From CAZWUW01 sp964636895 (GTDB lineage Bacteria > Bacillota > Thermincolia > Thermincolales > CAZWUW01): a DNA stretch of 35,679 nucleotides. The stretch lies in NCBI GenBank assembly GCA_964636895.1, contig CAZWUW010000022.1, positions 1 to 35,679 of the forward strand. The letters run 5' to 3'. Below are positions 30,645 to 35,679 of this stretch, piece by piece; the first letter of the stretch is position 1, and the number at the start of each line of letters is the position of its first letter. The notes under the pieces were generated by a model that saw nothing but the letters and a program-made list of their open reading frames with translations, ran no database searches and was not told where the DNA came from. The position numbers and the translations under genes are program-made.

Positions 30645-32924
30645 ATGAGTAAAACAACTTGGGAACGGATTGCCAGCGGTGAAGAATTAAAGAACATTAG
30701 GCGCACTCGCAGCATCCCCTTTATTTCAAAAACTATATATGCTTCTTCTCTGGAGGATGAAAAAGAAGATGGCTGGATGTTTCACTCAAACTTGAAAAAT
30801 CCTAAAAAGATTAAGGTTAAAAAGGACAAGCCGCAGGATGAAGTATTTGAAGATACTATCTGGCTTTTATTCTATAGCTTAGGGTTTACAACTTTGAATC
30901 GTGATCAACATTTTGTCATGAGTTACGGTGAGGCTACTGGACAAACACAACAGATTGACGTTTTTGCAGTCGATGAGGAAACTATTATTATTGTAGAATG
31001 TAAAAGCGCGGTCTCCTTAAAAGACGGTGTTTTTAAAAAGGAACTTGAAGCACTTGGTTCTAAAAAGCAGGGGTTGCGGAATGAAGCACTAAAGCAATTC
31101 CCTAATAGGAAAATAAAATTTATTTTTGCTACCCACAATTATCGTATTAGCCACGAAGATAGTAGCCGAATGGAGCAACTTGAAATTGTCCACTTTAACG
31201 ACGTAGAAATCAGTTATTATTCTGAGTTAGCTAAACACTTGGGTTCTAGCGCACGGTATCAGCTACTTGGGAGCCTTTTTGCGAACCAAAGCATAAAAGG
31301 AATGGAAAGTCGTATTCCAGCCATAAAAGGAAAAATGGGCGGGCACATCTATTACTCATTCTCCATTGAACCAGAGAAATTGCTGAAGATTGGGTATGTT
31401 CTACATAGAAACGAGGCTAATAGTAGCATGTTGCCAACGTATCAACGTCTTATAAAAAAGAACCGTCTAAGCTCTGTTCGTAAATTCATCAATGAAGAAC
31501 ACGGTTATTTTGCTAATTCCATAATTATCAGCATCGATTCTAAGCGACCGCTAAAATTTGATCGCTCAGAAAAGCAAGTTGAAGGAGCTGTGGCCGATTT
31601 GGGTGTACTTTATCTGCCACAGAAATATAAGTCAGCCTATATTATTGATGGACAACACAGGTTATATGGATATTCTGACTCTCCATATGCACTGGCCAAC
31701 TCTATTCCTGTTGTTGCCTTTGAGAATCTTGAACAGCCCGAGCAAGTTAAACTGTTTATGGAGATCAATGAAAATCAAAAATCTGTTTCAAAAAACCTTA
31801 GGAATACCCTAAACGCTGATATGCTTTGGGTTTCTCCTAAAGAATCTGAACGCCGTGATGCTTTAAGATTACGAATAGCCCAAGAACTTGGTGAAAAAAA
31901 TACATCACCTCTTTATGGGAGGATTATCATTGGCGAGGAGCCAAGTTCTCCAGATAAATGCATTACCATTGAGAGCATTCGCATTGCTATCAATGTCGGG
32001 AATTTCTTGTCAAAATTCGATAAGAAAAATGCTATTACCCAAAACGGTATTTTTGATTTGGGGAATAATGATGCTACATTGACGTTACTATATACATACT
32101 TAGAATTATGCTTGTCCCATGTGCAAACAAATGCCTCTGTAGAGTGGGATAAGGGTAGTGCTGATGGCGGTATACTTACAATTAATAATGGAATTGGAGG
32201 ACTCATTAGAGTAATCAATGACATTGCAAATCTTCTTATGGATTGCGGCAAGATTAAACCCCTAACTGATAAACCGGATGCATTGGCTGCCGCGACTTAT
32301 TACTATCTTGATCCAGTCTGTCGCTTTATTGAAAACATAACCGATGAAGACCGTAGTGACATTCGAACCACATATGGTGGCAATGGACCAATGCACTGTG
32401 CACGGTATTTCCAGAAAGCAATTCACGACGAAAAACCAGAATTTTCTCCAGAGGGACTTGAAAAGTATTGGGAAGACCACGGAAAAGAATTCAACCAAGA
32501 GACCGTGGCTATGCTTGCTGACATCGAGAGGGCTGTCAAAAATGTAATTCGTGATAAGCTGGAAGAATCATATTCTTCTAAATGGATAAATGAAATTCCG
32601 AAGGCAATTTTCACCAAAGCCTCCCAAGAAGCCCTTAAGCAACAGTATGAAACAGGTGAATCTTGTGATTTTTGGGATTTTGTAACCATGTTGAACTGCA
32701 AAGAAATTGTAGTATTCGGGAAGAATTGGTCTGACTATTTCTCCGATTTATTCACTTTGGATTTAGAGAAGAAAAAGGCCGGAGGAAAAACGGCAAAAAC
32801 TGAATGGATGAACATGGTTGACAAACTGCAGAAAAAGGCAGGTAAAGCCAATTTTTGCGTAGCAAAGAGCGAATATCTGTTATTGCAAGAAATTTGCGAA
32901 CGTTTTGTTCCACAAGACATCTAA
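30645..32924 (+). CDS. PD-(D/E)XK nuclease-like + DGQHR (DndB-like) fusion protein
   Basis: A 759-residue protein. Residues about 60-170 look like a PD-(D/E)XK nuclease core: helix EVFEDTIWLLFYSLGF with Glu66/Glu69, then QQIDVFAVDEETIIIVECK with Asp105, Glu118 and Lys120 in the correct order and spacing. Residues about 240-400 hold the DGQHR domain: IIDGQHRLYGYSD (DGQHR at 335-339) and INENQKSVSKNL, as in DndB and related DNA-modification-associated proteins. The C-terminal 150 residues, ending near WMNMVDKLQKKAG...SEYLLLQEI, are helical and only loosely reminiscent of HEPN-like domains. ATG 30645 has GAAGGAG. Downstream of a Dam-type methylase by two bases. A restriction, DNA-modification-sensing or regulatory role is inferred. 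Confidence 0.8.
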   Translation: MSKTTWERIASGEELKNIRRTRSIPFISKTIYASSLEDEKEDGWMFHSNLKNPKKIKVKKDKPQDEVFEDTIWLLFYSLGFTTLNRDQHFVMSYGEATGQTQQIDVFAVDEETIIIVECKSAVSLKDGVFKKELEALGSKKQGLRNEALKQFPNRKIKFIFATHNYRISHEDSSRMEQLEIVHFNDVEISYYSELAKHLGSSARYQLLGSLFANQSIKGMESRIPAIKGKMGGHIYYSFSIEPEKLLKIGYVLHRNEANSSMLPTYQRLIKKNRLSSVRKFINEEHGYFANSIIISIDSKRPLKFDRSEKQVEGAVADLGVLYLPQKYKSAYIIDGQHRLYGYSDSPYALANSIPVVAFENLEQPEQVKLFMEINENQKSVSKNLRNTLNADMLWVSPKESERRDALRLRIAQELGEKNTSPLYGRIIIGEEPSSPDKCITIESIRIAINVGNFLSKFDKKNAITQNGIFDLGNNDATLTLLYTYLELCLSHVQTNASVEWDKGSADGGILTINNGIGGLIRVINDIANLLMDCGKIKPLTDKPDALAAATYYYLDPVCRFIENITDEDRSDIRTTYGGNGPMHCARYFQKAIHDEKPEFSPEGLEKYWEDHGKEFNQETVAMLADIERAVKNVIRDKLEESYSSKWINEIPKAIFTKASQEALKQQYETGESCDFWDFVTMLNCKEIVVFGKNWSDYFSDLFTLDLEKKKAGGKTAKTEWMNMVDKLQKKAGKANFCVAKSEYLLLQEICERFVPQDI

Positions 32925-32992
32925 AAATTTATGTAAGATGGGCATCATGCCGCAATTATGCTCCTAAAGTGCAGTAATTTTTCAAAGCTAAA

Positions 32993-33280
32993 ATGGAAAA
33001 GCAATGGCTTGTACCGGATCTGGTGATTATTGATGAATTAGGCTTTGTACCATTCAACAAATCTGAAGCAGAACTGCTTTTCCAATATTGTTCGACTAGG
33101 TATGAGTGAGGAAGCATCGTCATCACAACTAATCTGGAATTTATCAAATGGACTGAGGTATTTAGCGATGAGCAAATGACAGCGGCCTTGCTTAATCGAC
33201 TTACTCATCGAGCTCACATTCTCAACATGAATGGTGATAGTTACCGATTAAAGCAGAGTATTTCAAAAAAGAAAAGTTAG
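32993..33280 (+). pseudogene. IS21-type IstB helper ATPase, C-terminal fragment with internal stop
   Basis: The frame encodes the Walker B-like LVIIDELGFVPF, FQYCSTRYE, a TGA stop at 33107-33109, then SIVITTNLEFIKWTEVFSD and NRLTHRAHILNM. These are C-terminal IstB motifs (RYERGS is usual where the stop now lies). The N-terminal P-loop part is missing. The palindromic GGCCTAATTTCAGGCC at 33314-33329 resembles the IS end. It is a dead IS21-family remnant. Confidence 0.88.
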
Positions 33281-33379
33281 GAATTGGGGTTTTTTATGAT
33301 TTTGGTGGCCTAATTTCAGGCCAGTAAAAATGGTGGTGCGGACGAAAACCTGGACTTGAAATAAGTCAGGAGGTAGTCT

Positions 33380-33517
33380 ATGTATTCGTATGAAGACCGA
33401 ATAAAAGCAGTAATGCTGTACATCAAGTATGATCTATGCACAGCTGACACTATACGGGAATTGGGATATCCAAATGGTTATGGACAGAGTACAAAGCACC
33501 ATAGCACAACGAGATAA
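33380..33517 (+). pseudogene. IS3-type transposase OrfA, N-terminal fragment
   Basis: With a perfect AGGAGG site and ATG 33380, the frame begins MYSYEDRIKAVMLYIKYDL and reaches TIRELGYPN, the first helix-turn-helix of IS3-family OrfA. It then diverges and stops at 33517. The break at about 33472 is where VanZ-like DNA joins. Confidence 0.8.
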
Positions 33518-33866
33518 TGGATATTGGAACATCAGCTTAACGCCGTTTCAGTCAATTAGATCATCGGTCAACTCCTACATAAGAAATTCCGAATTTGGCA
33601 TTCTCCCAATGATTTTATTTGCAAATATTATTATTTTTGTACCACTGGGTTTTTTACTTCCTTTCATGATGAAGAAACCATCATTTTTTAAAACCTCTAG
33701 CACGTCTTTGGCAATTATCCTAGGTTTTGAAGTTGTGTAATTCATTACGTGTTTAGGGGTGCTAGATGTTGACGATATTATCATGAACGGTACTGGAAGC
33801 GTGATTGGGTACATTTTATTTCTTGTATACAGTAGATGGAGTGTTACCCATAGATTATATAATTAA
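33518..33866 (+). pseudogene. VanZ-like membrane protein, broken
   Basis: One frame gives ISLTPFQSIRSSVNSYI, ILFANIIIFVPLGFLLPF and EVV, then a TAA at 33738, then FITCLGVLDVDDIIMNGTG and SVIGYILFLVY. These are VanZ motifs; the stop falls where the family has a conserved Gln, so a single CAA-to-TAA change explains it. The N-terminus is replaced by the IS3 fragment. VanZ-like proteins are linked to glycopeptide tolerance, but this copy is not intact. Confidence 0.75.
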
Positions 33867-34054
33867 TAACTATGGTTAATTTTAAAAAATCTGAAAATCT
33901 CTTTCTACGGAGTTTGGGTATTACATGTTATGGCTATGGCCTGACCCCATTTGGTAGTCCATTCCTATGGTGAATTAGACGATACCGCAACATTTAAGGT
34001 AAAGGTATTCAAATAAGAATTAAAGTAAGAAAAATTATTTTGGAGGCGAGAGCA
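33867..34054. other. Short gene-free stretch with a possible C-terminal fragment
   Basis: At 33957-34016 one frame reads VHSYGELDDTATFKVKVFK and a stop, which looks like the tail of a lost gene. Nothing else is recognised before the DJ-1 gene. Confidence 0.3.
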
Positions 34055-34651
34055 TTGTCTAAACAGTGGAATGTTGGGATTTTACTTTTTAATGAGGTTG
34101 AGGTTTTAGACTTTGCAGGGCCATTCGAGGTATTTTCAATTACTTCATACCCAGAATTGAGTGATAAACCGTTTATAGTTAAAACTGTTGCAGAAAAGAA
34201 AGAAACAGTTCGTGCGCGAAATGGATTAAAGATAATACCTGACTATGATTTTAGCGATGCCCCACATTTTGATATTTTAGTAATACCTGGTGGATACGGA
34301 GCAGAGGAAATCGAAATACATAACGAAGTTGTAATTCAATGGTTAAAAGAACGTATGAATGTTGTTGAATTAATGTCCTCCGTATGTACAGGGGCGTTAC
34401 TGTTAGCAAAAGCCGGGTTACTAGATAATAAAAAAGCCACTACACATTGGATGGATATCGATAGATTAGAAAAAGAATTTCCTAAAGTTTTAGTTCAACG
34501 GGGCGCTAAATTTGTTGATGAAGGAGTAATTATTACATCAGGTGGGATTTCGGCCGGGATTGACATGTCTTTTTACGTGATTAGTAAGCTGTTAGGGAAA
34601 GAGATTGCACGTTTAAGCGCAAAGAGAATGGAGTATGATATCGGTTTATAA
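34055..34651 (+). CDS. DJ-1/PfpI-family protein (isonitrile hydratase-like)
   Basis: A 198-residue protein. EVLDFAGPFEVF lies near residues 16-27, LVIPGGYGA at 75-83, and the nucleophile elbow SSVCTGALLLAKAG with Cys111 is followed by THW (His131). Cys and His are the usual catalytic pair. The closest look is to isonitrile hydratase or the amidase-like part of AraC-type regulators; glyoxalase III or general stress roles are also possible. TTG 34055 follows TTGGAGGCGAG at good distance; TTG 34040 overlaps that site. It appears to be a single gene. Confidence 0.85.
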   Translation: MSKQWNVGILLFNEVEVLDFAGPFEVFSITSYPELSDKPFIVKTVAEKKETVRARNGLKIIPDYDFSDAPHFDILVIPGGYGAEEIEIHNEVVIQWLKERMNVVELMSSVCTGALLLAKAGLLDNKKATTHWMDIDRLEKEFPKVLVQRGAKFVDEGVIITSGGISAGIDMSFYVISKLLGKEIARLSAKRMEYDIGL

Positions 34652-34734
34652 AGCCGTTTACTGATGCTGAGTTGATTGAACAACGAGCTAAATGGCTTGG
34701 CACAAGGCCACGCCTAAGCCGAAAATCAATCCAA

Positions 34735-34763
34735 TTGACTTACCCTATTTAATAGGGTATAAT
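34735..34763 (+). promoter_or_regulatory. Promoter with embedded palindrome before the RelE/HigA pair
   Basis: TTGACT (34735-34740) and TATAAT (34758-34763) are 17 bases apart. The palindrome TACCCTATTTAATAGGGTA (34741-34759, nine-base arms around one T) fills the spacer, ideal for repression by the encoded XRE-type antitoxin. Confidence 0.85.
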
Positions 34764-34779
34764 TTTAGTGAGGGATATT

Positions 34780-35121
34780 GTGAACAGAGAATTTGTTAGA
34801 ACTCCTGAATTTGAGAAATGCTGGAAAAGCATTGGGTTAACCGAGGATGATTTAGTTGCGCTGGAATATGCTCTGTGCTTGAATCCTCATGCGGGTGATG
34901 TAGTAGATGGCACGGGAGGGCTCAGAAAACTCAGATGGGCGTTACCTTATCGCGGCAAATCTGGAAGCGTCCGGGTGGTTTATATTGATTTCATGAGTTA
35001 TGAGAAACTATATCTAATTTCAGCATATCTTAAAAATGAAAAGGAAAATCTAACAAAAGAAGAGCGAAATGCAATCAAAAAGGTTATTAAATGCCTGGAT
35101 GAAGAGTTAAGAAGGAAGTGA
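34780..35121 (+). CDS. RelE/ParE-superfamily toxin (HigB-2-like)
   Basis: About 113 residues from GTG 34780, with GAGGG upstream; GTG 34768 would lie at the predicted transcription start. It shows LRKLRWALPYRGKSGSVRVVYIDF and YLISAYLKNEKENLTKEERN, typical of RelE-like HigB-2 toxins that cleave mRNA at the ribosome. The stop overlaps the start of the antitoxin gene (toxin first, as in hig systems). The leader would be only about ten bases. Confidence 0.88.
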   Translation: MNREFVRTPEFEKCWKSIGLTEDDLVALEYALCLNPHAGDVVDGTGGLRKLRWALPYRGKSGSVRVVYIDFMSYEKLYLISAYLKNEKENLTKEERNAIKKVIKCLDEELRRK

Positions 35122-35444
35122 TGACCGTGAGCGTTTTTGACAGTATCATGAAAGGCTTGGATGAGGCGGTTAAATATGAAAAAGGCGAATTAAAGAAAGT
35201 TAAAGTTAATCGTGTCAGCATTACTTCGGTGCCCTGTTACCATGGCCAGCAAATCAAACTATTAAGAGAAAAACAAAGAATGACCCAGCAACTCTTTGCC
35301 AGCGCTTTGGGTGTATCCAAAAAGACTGTGGAGGCTTGGGAAGCTGGCCGAAATGTCCCCGAAGGCCCGGCTCAAAGAATGCTGGAATTAATGGCCAAAG
35401 ACAAAAACTTGCTTGAGAGATATGCTATAGTGCGCCGTGAATAA
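35121..35444 (+). CDS. XRE-family antitoxin (HigA-2-like)
   Basis: A 107-residue protein. The N-terminal part (about 1-45) would wrap the toxin. The helix-turn-helix is at about 55-90, with QRMTQQLFASALGVSKKTVE and AWEAGRNVPEGPAQRML. ATG 35121 starts on the last base of the toxin stop; GTG 35118 is also possible, and AAGGAAG lies upstream. It neutralises the toxin and probably binds the palindrome at 34741. Confidence 0.9.
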   Translation: MTVSVFDSIMKGLDEAVKYEKGELKKVKVNRVSITSVPCYHGQQIKLLREKQRMTQQLFASALGVSKKTVEAWEAGRNVPEGPAQRMLELMAKDKNLLERYAIVRRE

Positions 35445-35456
35445 TAACAGTGACGA

Positions 35457-35660
35457 GTGCGAGATATCAGATTATTTGAAAAACAAAGAGAAATTACTCG
35501 CAGTGATGTTGAAGAAGCCCTCGGGGCTGGAATAACTCACGCAATTAACACGCTCAAAGAAATGCTGGATAAAGAACTTATTAAAAAAATTGGTAACGGC
35601 AGGCTGACAAAGTATGTAGAGAAGTGTAAGCGTCAAACTGTGCACACCTACCAAGTGTAG
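35457..35660 (+). pseudogene. Winged-helix fragment, 67 residues
   Basis: The frame shows QREITRSDVEEALGAGITHA and LKEMLDKELIKKIGNGRLTKYV, a winged helix like those ending ATP-binding AlbA_2-type regulators or Fic-associated proteins. There is no ribosome site and the typical upstream domain is absent. It lies 12 bases after the antitoxin stop. Probably a remnant; a small DNA-binding protein is the alternative. Confidence 0.4.
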
Positions 35661-35679
35661 TGAAAATACGAGATAATGT

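Noticed and set aside
34652..34734. Frame reading KPFTDAELIEQRAKWLG after the DJ-1 gene
   Set aside because: Too short, no start and not recognised; possibly a fragment but unsupported.
1..35679. CRISPR array or tRNA/rRNA genes
   Set aside because: No regularly spaced repeats longer than 20 bases and no cloverleaf or rRNA sequence were seen apart from tmRNA.

Overview
The window looks like a Gram-positive, spore-former-type Firmicute chromosome, most likely a Peptococcaceae / Desulfotomaculum-Pelotomaculum-like anaerobe. This is inferred from gene order (rapZ-yvcK-whiA, cggR-gap-pgk-tpi-gpmI-eno), a YhcN/YlaJ-type sporulation lipoprotein, a K+-type membrane pyrophosphatase, strong AGGAGG ribosome sites and frequent GTG/TTG starts. 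Every gene I accept as functional is on the + strand.

Core region (1 to about 25.6 kb). It opens inside a PHP-domain phosphoesterase gene, followed by rapZ, yvcK (with an N-terminal membrane extension), a sporulation lipoprotein and a terminator. Next come whiA, lgt and rpoN. The complete lower-glycolysis operon cggR-gap-pgk-tpiA-gpmI-eno is preceded by a cre-like site and a two-half-site CggR operator. After eno come a promoter and structured leader for hppA, a doubtful small ORF, a GntR-ABC-ATPase-permease operon, a PH/DUF1648 membrane protein, secG, an unrecognised gene, an acyl-CoA ligase, rnr, smpB and tmRNA (ssrA). Carbon flux through triose phosphates, PPi recycling, and RNA/protein quality control (RNase R, SmpB, tmRNA) are thus grouped together.

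Accessory region (about 25.6 kb to the end). Downstream of tmRNA, a common integration site, the DNA turns AT-rich by eye and is a patchwork. It holds an internally deleted conjugation ATPase (VirB4-like) relic, a HicA/HicB toxin-antitoxin pair, two perfect tandem hairpins, and an ECF sigma factor with a membrane anti-sigma factor. Then come a two-gene DNA adenine methylase + (PD-(D/E)XK nuclease-DGQHR) cassette, IS21 and IS3 fragments, a vanZ-like pseudogene, a DJ-1/PfpI protein, a RelE/HigB-HigA toxin-antitoxin pair with a palindrome inside its promoter, and a winged-helix fragment.

Most interesting candidate: the methylase/DGQHR cassette at 29812-32924. The second protein joins a plausible nuclease catalytic core to the DGQHR domain known from DndB. 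No separate restriction enzyme is present, which suggests a compact modification-based defence or DNA-modification system of undetermined mechanism. Secondary candidates are the alternative pairings in the hppA leader, the tmRNA tag ending in YAYAA, the triple 18-bp repeat before the lgt promoter and the tandem hairpins at 27.2 kb.
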